This document shows positions 46,618 to 55,331 of a DNA stretch of 64,000 bases, piece after piece. The stretch comes from Spirochaetales bacterium. GTDB lineage: Bacteria > Spirochaetota > Leptospiria > Leptospirales > Leptonemataceae. The position numbers and the translations under genes are program-made. Position 1 is the stretch's first letter. Each line of letters opens with the position of its first letter. The stretch lies in NCBI GenBank assembly GCA_015075425.1, contig JABTUL010000001.1, positions 1,550,001-1,614,000 of the forward strand, read 5' to 3'. Under the pieces are notes generated by a model, which saw nothing but the letters and a program-made list of their open reading frames with translations, was not told where the DNA came from and made no database searches.

Positions 46618-47148
46618 ATGAAATCCTGGCAGCCGGAACAGATCAAAAGATCGGATCTCAAAAAGGCAGATGAGCAAAAGAAAGCAAATCTGCAGAACAA
46701 TGGTTCGGCAACGCCAGCGCCCGGAATAAACCTCCCGACTGATGCAGAGCCATGGGCTCCGGATCAAGAGTTTGGTTCCGTAGATTTTGCCCATGATCAA
46801 AAAAGCGGTCGAGCATCATTTAAAGAACAGCCGGTCAGCGGTTCGCTGCGTCAGACGTCTGATTTGCAAAATTACCAGCGCGGAATCCTTGCCGATTTTG
46901 TCCGGCAATATTCAAGCGCAGTCATTCATCGACTGCGCAGTCTCTACTTTCAAAAAGCAACTTCCGATGTTCATCCGCATGAAGAGATTGTTGCCGTTCT
47001 TGGCAGTCTGGATGAAGCAACGCTGATTGAGCTTTTGACCATCCTGAGCCCGGCCGAACGCAAGAACATGTTTGCACTGGTGCGAAAGTACCGGGTGCGA
47101 CCAGCCTTAATCAGCGTATTCATGGAAAAGGTTCGTAGCAGTCTGTAG
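46618..47148 (+). CDS. Hypothetical protein
   Basis: A 176-residue soluble protein that I do not recognise. The first 85 residues are polar, Gln/Asn/Lys-rich and probably disordered. The C-terminal 90 residues look folded and helical (RGILADFVRQYSSAVIHRLRSLYF, then IVAVLGSLDEATLIELLTILSPAERKNMFALVRKY). The ATG at 46618 has AAGGAAGG about 10 bases upstream. It is divergent from prfC across 34 bases, and its end overlaps the convergent SrkA-like gene by 42 bases. Confidence 0.6.
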   Translation: MKSWQPEQIKRSDLKKADEQKKANLQNNGSATPAPGINLPTDAEPWAPDQEFGSVDFAHDQKSGRASFKEQPVSGSLRQTSDLQNYQRGILADFVRQYSSAVIHRLRSLYFQKATSDVHPHEEIVAVLGSLDEATLIELLTILSPAERKNMFALVRKYRVRPALISVFMEKVRSSL

Positions 47149-48102
47149 ATTTTCGATTCTCTCCCGTTGTTCTTCTAAATCCAGAGTTGCCTCTTCCCAG
47201 TAGCTGTCCTGACCAAAATGCGGGAAAGCCGCCGGAAAGGCCGGGTCTTCCCAGCGCCGGGCTATCCAGCCGGAATAATGAATGTAACGCAGAGCCCGGA
47301 GAGTTTCGATGAGTAGAGGCCACGCTGGATCAAAATGGCGGAATTCTTCATATCCGGCTATGAAATCGCTCAGATGCTCAACGAATTCCGGATCACCGGC
47401 GGGCGGAAGTAGCATCCAGAAATCCTGGATGGCCGGTCCATTCAGGCTATCATCAAAATCCAGACAAAAGTAACCCTGCCCACTGAGGAGTAGATTTCCC
47501 CGGTGAAAATCTCCGTGGATGCGCAGATGAGGTACTGATTGTATTTGTCCGCTATAAATTCTTCCCAGGAGTTCTGCAAGTTCGATGTAACGCCTGCGCA
47601 GAGAGCCAGGCAAAAAAGGATCAATATAGCTGAGAGCCTGGCGGACATAGGTCGCTTCACAGAGCGTGCGGCGATGATGGAAGGGATGATCGGCTCCTGT
47701 TGTGTGCAGGCGAGAAAGAAAGCGGCCCAGCATGGTTCGATCCGTTGCGTTGAGTTCTTCCGGTGCGCGGCCCCCTGTACGCTCCCAGATGGCAAAATAG
47801 ATGCCCTGGTGCTCCGATAGACTCCCTGAATTTCCCGGGGAAAAAAGAAGGGGTGCGCAGACAGGTATTTCTGCTTTTTTTAGCTCAAAAAGAAAAGCAT
47901 GCTCCTCTTCGATTTCCTCCCGCTTCCAGCGGCCCGGACGGTAAAATTTGACAATCAAATGCTCCCCGGATTCAAGCCGAACATCGAATACCCGGTTTTC
48001 AAAACTATTGAGTTGCAGGCAATGTCCACTGGGTTCGAATCCGGCATTTTCGACTGCCCGCAGGACTTCATGAACGTCAATCCGGTAGAAGTGTTCGTTC
48101 AG
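47107..48102 (-). CDS. SrkA/RdoA-like stress-response kinase with a CTG start codon
   Basis: A 331-residue kinase of the APH/YihE type. From a CTG at 48102 the N terminus reads LNEHFYRIDVHEVLRAV and continues to LNSFENRVFDV and VKFYRPGRW, the conserved N-lobe of SrkA. The catalytic loop is HGDFHRGNLL and the metal Asp is in CLDFDDS. No ATG, GTG or TTG exists upstream between an in-frame stop and 47958, and a start at 47958 would remove the nucleotide-binding N-lobe. The CTG overlaps the upstream stop as CTGA and has AAGGGG 6 bases before it. SrkA phosphorylates Ser/Thr in stress responses in E. coli; the target here is unknown. Confidence 0.8.
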   Translation of the reverse strand: MNEHFYRIDVHEVLRAVENAGFEPSGHCLQLNSFENRVFDVRLESGEHLIVKFYRPGRWKREEIEEEHAFLFELKKAEIPVCAPLLFSPGNSGSLSEHQGIYFAIWERTGGRAPEELNATDRTMLGRFLSRLHTTGADHPFHHRRTLCEATYVRQALSYIDPFLPGSLRRRYIELAELLGRIYSGQIQSVPHLRIHGDFHRGNLLLSGQGYFCLDFDDSLNGPAIQDFWMLLPPAGDPEFVEHLSDFIAGYEEFRHFDPAWPLLIETLRALRYIHYSGWIARRWEDPAFPAAFPHFGQDSYWEEATLDLEEQRERIENLQTATNLFHEYAD

Positions 48103-48698
48103 GGTTGCCCCTTGAGTTGGGCCAGGAGTAGCAGGCGGTCCGTCTGCTCAAGGGGGCGAAGGACCAGGTAGAGAGCCAGATAGATGGCCCTGGCCGGCGC
48201 TTTCCAATGGAGAGACTCGGGTCCGTCGCAGGTGCTCTGGCGGGAATACCCGGAGAGAAAGGCAAGCCAGGATTTCTGGCTGCTTTCTATAGATTTTTTC
48301 CGGAGAGCGACATAAGCGCGGACATGAGGTTCATCGAGTGGTGGGCGGGTCTTCTTTCCAGCCTCCAGCAAAAAAAGTTGTAGCTGGTCGTTCAAGGCGA
48401 GAGCTATGCGATGCTGGTCTTTTGCGGCTTCGCTGTACTGGGAGCCCAGGAGCACAGGACTCCGGGAGGAGCAAATAGCCTGGTGCATTTGGGCCGCCTG
48501 TTCTCTGGCATGTATTTCCGACGCTTTTTCCTGGTCCACAGCCGCCTGCAATACCGCCCGGCGGTCGAGATCGGGTAAACTGAAGGCAAAATCTGAACCT
48601 GCGCCATTCAAAAAAAGGGGGCCCGGCCCCGGCAGAGGTGGCAGCTGTGCGGACAGTTCCGCTGCCGCACAAATCGCTATACAGAGCATGCGAGCCAT
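48099..48698 (-). CDS. Exported hypothetical protein
   Basis: A 199-residue protein with a signal peptide (MARMLCIAICAAAELSAQ), then a Pro/Gly-rich stretch and a long helical region (residues 45-190) with paired Cys near 75 and 157. No family recognised. It is coupled to the SrkA-like kinase by a 4-base CTGA overlap. Its start lies only 14 bases from the divergent tolC start, so the two 5' regions must overlap. Confidence 0.6.
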   Translation of the reverse strand: MARMLCIAICAAAELSAQLPPLPGPGPLFLNGAGSDFAFSLPDLDRRAVLQAAVDQEKASEIHAREQAAQMHQAICSSRSPVLLGSQYSEAAKDQHRIALALNDQLQLFLLEAGKKTRPPLDEPHVRAYVALRKKSIESSQKSWLAFLSGYSRQSTCDGPESLHWKAPARAIYLALYLVLRPLEQTDRLLLLAQLKGQP

Positions 48699-48712
48699 AA
48701 TTCCTGACCATC

Positions 48713-50296
48713 ATGCAACGTTCGTTGTTTCCTGCCCTTCTTTTTTATTCCTCCCTTCTGCTTTTTTCCCCCGGGACTGTTCAGGCAGAAGGGATTACAC
48801 CGTATGCTCCCCTGCCAGTGGATTCAGATGGCCGGGCCGTGAAATTGACTCTTGAGCAAATCATCAAGTTTGTTCTCGAGCATAATATTTCCGTACGCCT
48901 GGACAAGTATGATATTGTTAAGAGTGACACGGCAGAACGCAAAGAAAATTCTAAGTACGCACCGGTAGTGGGTGGCGGCATTTCTGCCTCTCGCAGTGTG
49001 AGCAATCGCACCCGATCCTCCATCTTCCAGGGAACAGACCAGAGCAAGAATAAGAATTATCTCTATGTGGAGAAGGCGTTTTCCAGCGGCACTTTCCTGC
49101 GCGTAGAAGGTTCCGATGTACGCGAGGACTCCAATGCCGGAAAAGAGACGCTGACCCAGACCAGTGCTTTTGCCGGACTCAGCCGGCCGCCGCAACATAC
49201 GGGGTCCGTCGCTGTAACTCTCCAGCAGGAATTCGTTAAAAATGCTTTTGGGTATTCGCAGCGTAGAATCGATCAGATGGCCCGCAACAATGCAGCCATG
49301 CAGCGGCAATCCCTGACCCAGAAACTAAGCCAGCTGGTTGTGGAAACCATGGTAGATTACTGGCAACTCTCCACTGCGGAATGGAATGTTAAAACAGCAA
49401 CCATGCTTCTTGAAAATGTCCGTAATATTCGAAATGTGACCATCAATAAACGAACTCTGGGGTTGGCGGAATACTTTGAAGTACAGCAATGGGATGCCCT
49501 TGCAGCTCAGTCGGAATCGAGTTTAAAGCAGGCCGTCCTGCAGCGCGATCAATTGCGGCGCAATCTTTTGCGTGTGATGAATCTATCTCCCGAAACCCGG
49601 CTGACCGGCGCGACAGAATTGCGCGAAGAGCTGCCGCCCGGTGTAAATCTGGAGCGCGATGTGGAACTGGCCATGGAAAATCGGCCGGATCTTAAAAATC
49701 TTGAACTACAGATGCGCAATTCACGGATGCAACTGGAAATTGCGGAGAACAACAGGCAACCTAGTGTTACTCTTGGTGGCACCTATGCCAGTCGCGATTA
49801 CGGACGTCACGGAAATACAGCATTCAACCAGGTCGGTACCAATCGCTATCCGGAGTATCAGGTGGAACTCAAGGCTTCGTATCCTTTATGGGATGAGGGC
49901 AATCGTGTGGATGCGCGTAATGCACGGATCGACCTGCGCAAAAGCAAGCTGGAAGAAGATCTCCTGCGCCGCCAGGTTGCCGATGAAGTGCGTTCAGCGA
50001 TCGATGAGATGAATACATCGCACTCGATTTTAGCCAACGCCAGGCGGGCACTCGATCGCAATGAAAATTACTATCAGGGGCTTTTGTATCGTTACGGGCA
50101 GGGCCGATTCACGGCCGTCGCCTTAAAGAATGCTCTGGATGCCGTGGCTCAGTCGCGTAACTACCTGGCAGAGGCCCTCATCCAGTTTAACATATCTCTG
50201 GTGCGCTATGATCTGGCCCGGAACATGGTCTGGAAACGCTACAATATTGATATTGATAAAGTCATTGGAGAGTTGCAGGGAAGCGTTTCTGATTGA
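48713..50296 (+). CDS. TolC family outer-membrane efflux protein
   Basis: A 527-residue outer-membrane channel subunit. A signal peptide (ending SPGTVQAEG) is followed by two repeats of the TolC fold: long helices with LTLEQIIKFVLEHNISVRLDKYDI and later LRRNLLRVMNLSPETR and VELAMENRPDLKNLELQM, the classical OEP pattern, separated by strand regions. It would form a trimer spanning the outer membrane and periplasm for type I secretion or RND efflux. No inner-membrane pump or adaptor is nearby. Its end overlaps the convergent glycosyltransferase gene by 35 bases. Confidence 0.9.
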   Translation: MQRSLFPALLFYSSLLLFSPGTVQAEGITPYAPLPVDSDGRAVKLTLEQIIKFVLEHNISVRLDKYDIVKSDTAERKENSKYAPVVGGGISASRSVSNRTRSSIFQGTDQSKNKNYLYVEKAFSSGTFLRVEGSDVREDSNAGKETLTQTSAFAGLSRPPQHTGSVAVTLQQEFVKNAFGYSQRRIDQMARNNAAMQRQSLTQKLSQLVVETMVDYWQLSTAEWNVKTATMLLENVRNIRNVTINKRTLGLAEYFEVQQWDALAAQSESSLKQAVLQRDQLRRNLLRVMNLSPETRLTGATELREELPPGVNLERDVELAMENRPDLKNLELQMRNSRMQLEIAENNRQPSVTLGGTYASRDYGRHGNTAFNQVGTNRYPEYQVELKASYPLWDEGNRVDARNARIDLRKSKLEEDLLRRQVADEVRSAIDEMNTSHSILANARRALDRNENYYQGLLYRYGQGRFTAVALKNALDAVAQSRNYLAEALIQFNISLVRYDLARNMVWKRYNIDIDKVIGELQGSVSD

Positions 50297-51134
50297 GTTC
50301 CAGGACAATCTTTTCCATTTCCCTCGAGAATTCTGTCAGATCAATTCCGCCGTAGCGGCGCTCGATTTGTTGAACGATTTTCCACCTGCCCAGGGCTGCC
50401 CGGCGGGCTTCTGCCTGCCAGGGGGCTTCTGGATCTTTCAAGTAGGTGAGTAAAGCGCGTAAACGGTAGCAGTCCAGGTTATGGCTGGCACTGAGCTGCG
50501 GCCAGTTCCCGCTCCTTTTGATGGTCAGTTTTTCCGGCACGAGCCCTGCGACTCGGGTTTTCAGAAGCCGTAAAAAAAATTCAAAATCTTCGCAGACAGG
50601 GTAGGCTGGATCAAAGCCCCCGCTGGCTAAAAAAACTGTTCTACGGATCAAAAGGGAGCTGGGTGAAATCATGCAATTCGAAAGGGATGCGCGCAGAAAT
50701 CGGCCTGTTGAAGGACGGAGCGACTCCGGTACCGTCAGCCCCTTTTTGCTGCGCAGCCAGCTTTCTTCATTGTGGCAAACGCTGAGCTGCGGGCGTTTCT
50801 TTAGATAAGCGAACAGCCTCTCCAGCCGCTCTTTTTGCCAGATATCATCAGAATCGAGGAAGGCCAGCCAGCTGCTGCGGGCAAGTGTAGCACCCAGATT
50901 CCGGGCGCTGCCCGGTCCTGTCCCTTCTCCACGCACAAAGTGTAGCTGACAGTTTTCTATTGATCTATATCTGGCTTTGAGTTCCAGGGCTTCGCTTTCA
51001 TCGTAATCGTCCATGATCACAAGGAGCTCGGCGGGACAGAGACTCTGGCCCAGGACGGATTCCATGGCCTCGCCGAGCAGCTCGCGGCGGCCGCGTACCG
51101 GTATGATGGCCGCAGTATTATGTCCTGGTTCCAT
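50262..51134 (-). CDS. Glycosyltransferase family 2
   Basis: A 290-residue GT-A type glycosyltransferase. The nucleotide-sugar site begins AAIIPVRGRRELLGEAMESVLGQS, the metal-binding DxD motif is in AFLDSDDIWQ, and CEDFEFFLRL is the acceptor-side motif. It likely adds sugars to a surface glycan. The ATG at 51134 is chosen because the fold begins there; the longer frame overlaps the divergent gene at 51193. Donor and acceptor unknown. Confidence 0.85.
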   Translation of the reverse strand: MEPGHNTAAIIPVRGRRELLGEAMESVLGQSLCPAELLVIMDDYDESEALELKARYRSIENCQLHFVRGEGTGPGSARNLGATLARSSWLAFLDSDDIWQKERLERLFAYLKKRPQLSVCHNEESWLRSKKGLTVPESLRPSTGRFLRASLSNCMISPSSLLIRRTVFLASGGFDPAYPVCEDFEFFLRLLKTRVAGLVPEKLTIKRSGNWPQLSASHNLDCYRLRALLTYLKDPEAPWQAEARRAALGRWKIVQQIERRYGGIDLTEFSREMEKIVLELNQKRFPATLQ

Positions 51135-51192
51135 GAAAAACGAAAATCCGTTCTTGTAGACAACCTGTTCGGGCTGCCGATGCTGATATCCG

Positions 51193-52662
51193 GTGCGTTT
51201 GCTTTTCTCCATAGCGCTGATTTGCCAGGCCACGGCTCTTCTGGCCGACACCGTCATTCTGCGCGACGGACGGATCATCGAAGGGTCGATTCGCGAAATG
51301 AGCGCCGTTCATCTGACTGTGGAATTGCCCGATGGCCGGGTTGTCACTCTGGAAAAAAGTAAAGTGCGTCGCATTGGCTACGGCCCGGTGAAGACCGCCC
51401 CCGAGCCTCGTCCAGAGGTGGTCCCTCCGGAGGCACCGCGTTTTGACCCGCTGGGCCAGAGAGAGGATTTCGATTTTTACCGCCTGCCACCGCCCGCGCC
51501 TTTGTCCCCTCCACCGATTCCTGAAATGCGACCGATCGAGCCAGCTGGACCGGCTCCGGTTCAGCCCACTCCGTTCTTTAAAGAAGTGGCGCCCCGCGAA
51601 AGTCCGGCCAAAACGTCGCGGCCGGCCATCCAGTGGGATGGCAGCGGGCTGGGACTGGAACTTTCCGGCGGCTCTGGGCGCTATGATTCCTTTTTGCCGG
51701 CCTGGGAATCGGGCCTTGAACGGTTCCGATTCCTGTACGCGCGCGTTTTTTACCCGGATGGGGGGGCAAGCCCGAAGCTCAGATCGCCCTGGCAATTTCC
51801 GGAAGAAAGCCGGGCACGGCTCAAAGCCCTGTACAGCAAAAATGGAATTCATGCTGAACTTGAGGGATCGACAGGCAAGAGCCGACCCTATTACAAAAGC
51901 GTAACGTTGCCCCTGGAAGGAGATTCCAGGCCTGTTTTTGAAACGGCTAAGATCAATCGGCTACGCCGGGAAGATATCCTTGCGAGATTTGGTGCCAGCT
52001 TCTCCCTGGCTGGCTGGACAATGCGGCCCCTTGTGGGTTACGGTCACAGGACCATCGTAAATAGAATTCATTCCACATCCTTGAATGTATCGAGCCTGCA
52101 ACTGCCCGGCGGGATACCCGAGCTCTGGGATTATACATCCAGCCTGGACCGCTCCCAGGAAGCGCGCCTCAAGGGCCCGCTGGCAGCCGTGCAGCTGGAA
52201 TGGAAGAATGAACCATTTTCCCTCGAGGGCGGTCTGGAATACCAGAATTTTCGCGGAGATTTTCGTTCGCGGGATCGTCGGCAGGTTCTGGTCGTGGAAA
52301 CATTACAGGATCTGCTGCAATTTGACATAAATCAGAAGCGCAAACCCATTTACTACCAGGCCTTTGTATCCGAGGAGCAGAGCAGTCGGCTCTCCCTTTC
52401 CGGGTGGGTTGCCTCATTCACGGCGGGCTGGCTCTTTGCTCCCGGACGTAAGCTGTTCTTGCGCCTGGAAGGTATGCAGATGATTGCCAGGCATAGCAAA
52501 GTGCGGCTCACCGAATCCCTTGTTACCCGGGAAGGGACGATCCTTGTCGCTTCTGAAGAAGATCTGATTCGGAAACGGCTTCTGGATTCTGTGGCCGCCG
52601 GTTTTATGAAGGGTACGGATCGTCACGGCCTTTTGAGTGCGGGCCTACAGTTTTCCTTTTGA
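51193..52662 (+). CDS. Envelope protein with N-terminal DTxxLRxG domain and predicted barrel
   Basis: A 489-residue exported protein. A GTG start is followed by a signal peptide (RLLFSIALICQATALLA) and the small domain DTVILRDGRIIEGSIREMSA, the same as in the protein at 43214. A Pro-rich linker (residues 65-130) leads to a region of about 350 residues with strand alternation and an aromatic end (LSAGLQFSF), typical of an outer-membrane barrel. The small domain may be a periplasmic module binding a common partner. Family and function unknown. Confidence 0.65.
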   Translation: MRLLFSIALICQATALLADTVILRDGRIIEGSIREMSAVHLTVELPDGRVVTLEKSKVRRIGYGPVKTAPEPRPEVVPPEAPRFDPLGQREDFDFYRLPPPAPLSPPPIPEMRPIEPAGPAPVQPTPFFKEVAPRESPAKTSRPAIQWDGSGLGLELSGGSGRYDSFLPAWESGLERFRFLYARVFYPDGGASPKLRSPWQFPEESRARLKALYSKNGIHAELEGSTGKSRPYYKSVTLPLEGDSRPVFETAKINRLRREDILARFGASFSLAGWTMRPLVGYGHRTIVNRIHSTSLNVSSLQLPGGIPELWDYTSSLDRSQEARLKGPLAAVQLEWKNEPFSLEGGLEYQNFRGDFRSRDRRQVLVVETLQDLLQFDINQKRKPIYYQAFVSEEQSSRLSLSGWVASFTAGWLFAPGRKLFLRLEGMQMIARHSKVRLTESLVTREGTILVASEEDLIRKRLLDSVAAGFMKGTDRHGLLSAGLQFSF

Positions 52663-52707
52663 ATAATTGACAATTGACAGCCTGCCGGGCCATTCCCTCT
52701 TGGAAGA

Positions 52708-53622
52708 ATGCTGCTCAAGAAGGTCCAGCGTTTGCTCGGTGAGATTCTGGTGGAATCCCTCAACACCGATCAAATCAATCACCTGGCCCGGGATGTGGAT
52801 CCGGCCTTCAACCTTGCGGCCATTTCCGGTTTTGGGGAAAAAATCAGCGTTCCCCGCAAAGTTGCTGTGGATTGCATTTTGCGTTTCTTCCGCACCGAAG
52901 AGAGTTTGGTAAGGTTCATTGGCTATGCGATTTCCCGCAATGGACAGGGGATGAGCGGCGGCGTGGTTCAGCTGCGCCGGGTAGAGGAGCTGATCCGACT
53001 GCTTGCGGAAATGAACTGGATCTACAGCCAGCAAAAGCATGTCTTCTTAAAAGATCAATCCCGGGTGCGGACAAGTGATTGGGGATTCTTACAGAAAGGA
53101 GAAGAATACTTTCATAGTTTTGTGAGCATTGATATCGTGTCCTCTTCCATGCTGGTGGAAACCAACGTAAAAGGAGACGTCACCACAACTTTCTCCAACC
53201 TGCGCAACTACATCAATCAGTACGTGGAAACGGCAAACGGAAGAATATGGTTCTGGCATGGCGACGGTGGACTGGCAACCTTTTTTGGCGATGAATGTGT
53301 TCCCCAATCAGTTCAGGCCATCGTATCGATTCTATCCTACCTGCCGGTTTTTAATATAGCCCAGAATGAATTGCGCCCGGAAAATGATGTTAAACTTCGC
53401 TGTGGCCTGCATTGTGGAACTGCCATCTATGACCCGCAAATCAGTAACATAGCCAGTGCTGATATGCAACTGGCTCAGGCTGTAGAGAAACACTGTGCGG
53501 CTGCCAATCAGGTCGCCATAACCCAGACGGCCCTCTTTCATCTGCGTCCGGAGATGCGTGCTCTGTTTCACGAAGACAGTGAATATCAGGGGCTCAAGAT
53601 ATTCACCTTTGCCCCACAGTAG
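52708..53622 (+). CDS. Class III cyclase-homology protein, probably degenerate
   Basis: A 304-residue soluble protein. The N-terminal 125 residues are helical and unrecognised. Residues 130-300 resemble a class III adenylate/guanylate cyclase: first metal Asp in FVSIDIVSSS, the GDG motif in WHGDGGLATFF, and RCGLHCGTAIY as the later strand. The transition-state Asn and Arg expected in the VNxAARLE motif are replaced (ADMQLAQAVE), so catalysis is doubtful. It is followed 9 bases later by a receiver-cyclase-like gene. Probably a pseudo-enzyme sensor or a cyclase of unusual chemistry. Confidence 0.65.
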   Translation: MLLKKVQRLLGEILVESLNTDQINHLARDVDPAFNLAAISGFGEKISVPRKVAVDCILRFFRTEESLVRFIGYAISRNGQGMSGGVVQLRRVEELIRLLAEMNWIYSQQKHVFLKDQSRVRTSDWGFLQKGEEYFHSFVSIDIVSSSMLVETNVKGDVTTTFSNLRNYINQYVETANGRIWFWHGDGGLATFFGDECVPQSVQAIVSILSYLPVFNIAQNELRPENDVKLRCGLHCGTAIYDPQISNIASADMQLAQAVEKHCAAANQVAITQTALFHLRPEMRALFHEDSEYQGLKIFTFAPQ

Positions 53623-53631
53623 AGAGATTGT

Positions 53632-54669
53632 ATGGATATATTAATTATAGACTCTGATCGGGGAATCCAGAATTACTACCGAAATCTCCTCGAGTCGGAG
53701 TTTCGCAGTGTTCATGTGCGTTTTGCCATGGGCATGAATGAAGCTGCGGAAACTCTGGCGGCCAACAGACCGGATCTGGTGCTCACGGAGATTTTTCTCG
53801 AAGAAGGCAGTATCTTTGATTTCCTGGGTGCCCTGGTGAAAATGAAAATTCCGGTAATCATCGTCAGCGAGAATTATTCAGAGCGTCTGATTGTAGAATG
53901 TATCCGCGCCGGTGCTCTTGATTTTCTTTCCAAGCGTTTTATCAAACTCGGAATCCTGCCGCTACTCATCAAACGGGCCCTGCTGGAAGGAGATCGCTGG
54001 AGTAAAATTCAGGAAGTGGCTCTGGGTATTCTCCATCGTCCCGAGTATGTAGCCCTGAATCGTAAAATTCAAGGGTTTCTGAAATCGGAGGAGCTGGAGA
54101 AAAATCGGCGGGATATCTCAAGGGGAGTGGTGCGCTCCGTTGAATATGTGGAAGGGCAGAACTATCAGGTAATATTTGTTTATGTGCAGTTTCATCCAAC
54201 GGCCGAGCACCGGCAGCTGGAAAGCACCCAGAGGCTGGCCATTCAACAGCGGGTCCTCAGCGGGGCTATAGAGATGGCAGAAAAGCTTGGCGGTCAACTC
54301 TGGACCCTCAAGGAAGATGGATGTTTCTTTGCTTTTGATGGCGATGATGCTCTGGAGGCTGCCCTTGCAGCCATACAGATTCATGCCAGCCTGAATGTAT
54401 TTGCGCTCACTCAGGAGAATTTGCGTGAGGCACCCATGGTGAACATAGGCATTGCCCGCGGGCAGACGGTGTACCGGGTCAACAAGGGGGATATCTACTG
54501 CGAGGCATTGAACTTAAGCGCGCACATGGCCATCTATTCCCGTGCGCCGAATCAAATCCTGATCACCGAAGACCTCTTTACAGCTCTGGGGGCGCGGGCG
54601 CAGAAGTATTTTTTTCGCACGGATCCTTTTGAGGGTCATCCCTGCTATTCTTATGAACCCATCGCTTGA
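53632..54669 (+). CDS. Non-canonical receiver domain fused to a cyclase-like domain
   Basis: A 345-residue protein. Residues 1-120 form a receiver domain (acidic pair in LIIDSDRG, Lys in FLSKRF), but the phospho-acceptor Asp is replaced by Glu53 in LVLTEIF. Residues 160-340 resemble a class III cyclase that lacks the first metal Asp (FVYVQFHP in its place) but keeps Asn in ALNLSAHM, with His instead of the catalytic Arg. So it cannot be phosphorylated in the standard way and is probably not a cyclase. It forms a pair with the upstream gene. Its end overlaps the convergent ATPase gene by 19 bases. Confidence 0.7.
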   Translation: MDILIIDSDRGIQNYYRNLLESEFRSVHVRFAMGMNEAAETLAANRPDLVLTEIFLEEGSIFDFLGALVKMKIPVIIVSENYSERLIVECIRAGALDFLSKRFIKLGILPLLIKRALLEGDRWSKIQEVALGILHRPEYVALNRKIQGFLKSEELEKNRRDISRGVVRSVEYVEGQNYQVIFVYVQFHPTAEHRQLESTQRLAIQQRVLSGAIEMAEKLGGQLWTLKEDGCFFAFDGDDALEAALAAIQIHASLNVFALTQENLREAPMVNIGIARGQTVYRVNKGDIYCEALNLSAHMAIYSRAPNQILITEDLFTALGARAQKYFFRTDPFEGHPCYSYEPIA

Positions 54670-55331
54670 GAACGGGTAGGACGATAATTCGTATCCAGCG
54701 GAAATTCGATTCGCGCAATGGTTCTACTGTCTGTTTTGAAAACCCGGAAATGTTCGGCGGGAAAGCCCAGATCGCGAATCAAAAAAACGATCATGGCCAG
54801 ACCCAGTCCCCTTCCTTCCAGATCATCGCCATACGCTTTGAAAAATTCCATCACATCTTTTACATCCATTGCGCCGGCTAACTTGGCGCGGATGCGATTT
54901 TCTTCTTCGGGAACAAGGACAGTGTTGTTTTCCACAAAAATGAGCAACCGACGCGCATCCAGGTCGATTTCCAGACTGACGTGCAGATCCAGATCCTGCA
55001 TGGCCCGGGCGTAGTTTTCCCGGTCAATGGCCGGGTAGGCGGTACTGAATCCTTCAATTCCGCGGGCGTAATCTTCCGGATCATCAATGCACAGACCCAT
55101 GCGTTCGAAGTAGATCCTTTTGATGTTGGCCTTGATGGCATTGCCAATGAGTTCCATGACCACCTGATACAGCGTGGTGGCCAGCCCCTCGATTTTAAGA
55201 CGATTTTCCAGATCCTCAAAGGAATCCTTCATCCGTCCGGCAATGGTTTCATCTACGACGTGAAAAATCAGAGACTGCTTCTCCGGTCGCACATACAGTC
55301 TTGTTTCAAAGGCGTGGTGCTTTGCAAGCAA
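54651..55331 (-). CDS. GHKL ATPase-domain protein (histidine kinase-like)
   Basis: A 226-residue protein with the HATPase fold: N-box Glu-Asn in VVMELIGNAIKAN, G1-like VENNTVL and G2 DLEGRGLGLAMIVFLIRDLG. No dimerisation/phospho-acceptor His domain is visible, so it is not a complete histidine kinase; it may be an ATP-dependent switch. A TTG start directly follows the lipoprotein gene's stop codon, so the two are coupled. The gene converges with the receiver-cyclase-like gene, suggesting a shared pathway. Confidence 0.7.
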   Translation of the reverse strand: MLAKHHAFETRLYVRPEKQSLIFHVVDETIAGRMKDSFEDLENRLKIEGLATTLYQVVMELIGNAIKANIKRIYFERMGLCIDDPEDYARGIEGFSTAYPAIDRENYARAMQDLDLHVSLEIDLDARRLLIFVENNTVLVPEEENRIRAKLAGAMDVKDVMEFFKAYGDDLEGRGLGLAMIVFLIRDLGFPAEHFRVFKTDSRTIARIEFPLDTNYRPTRSQAMGS

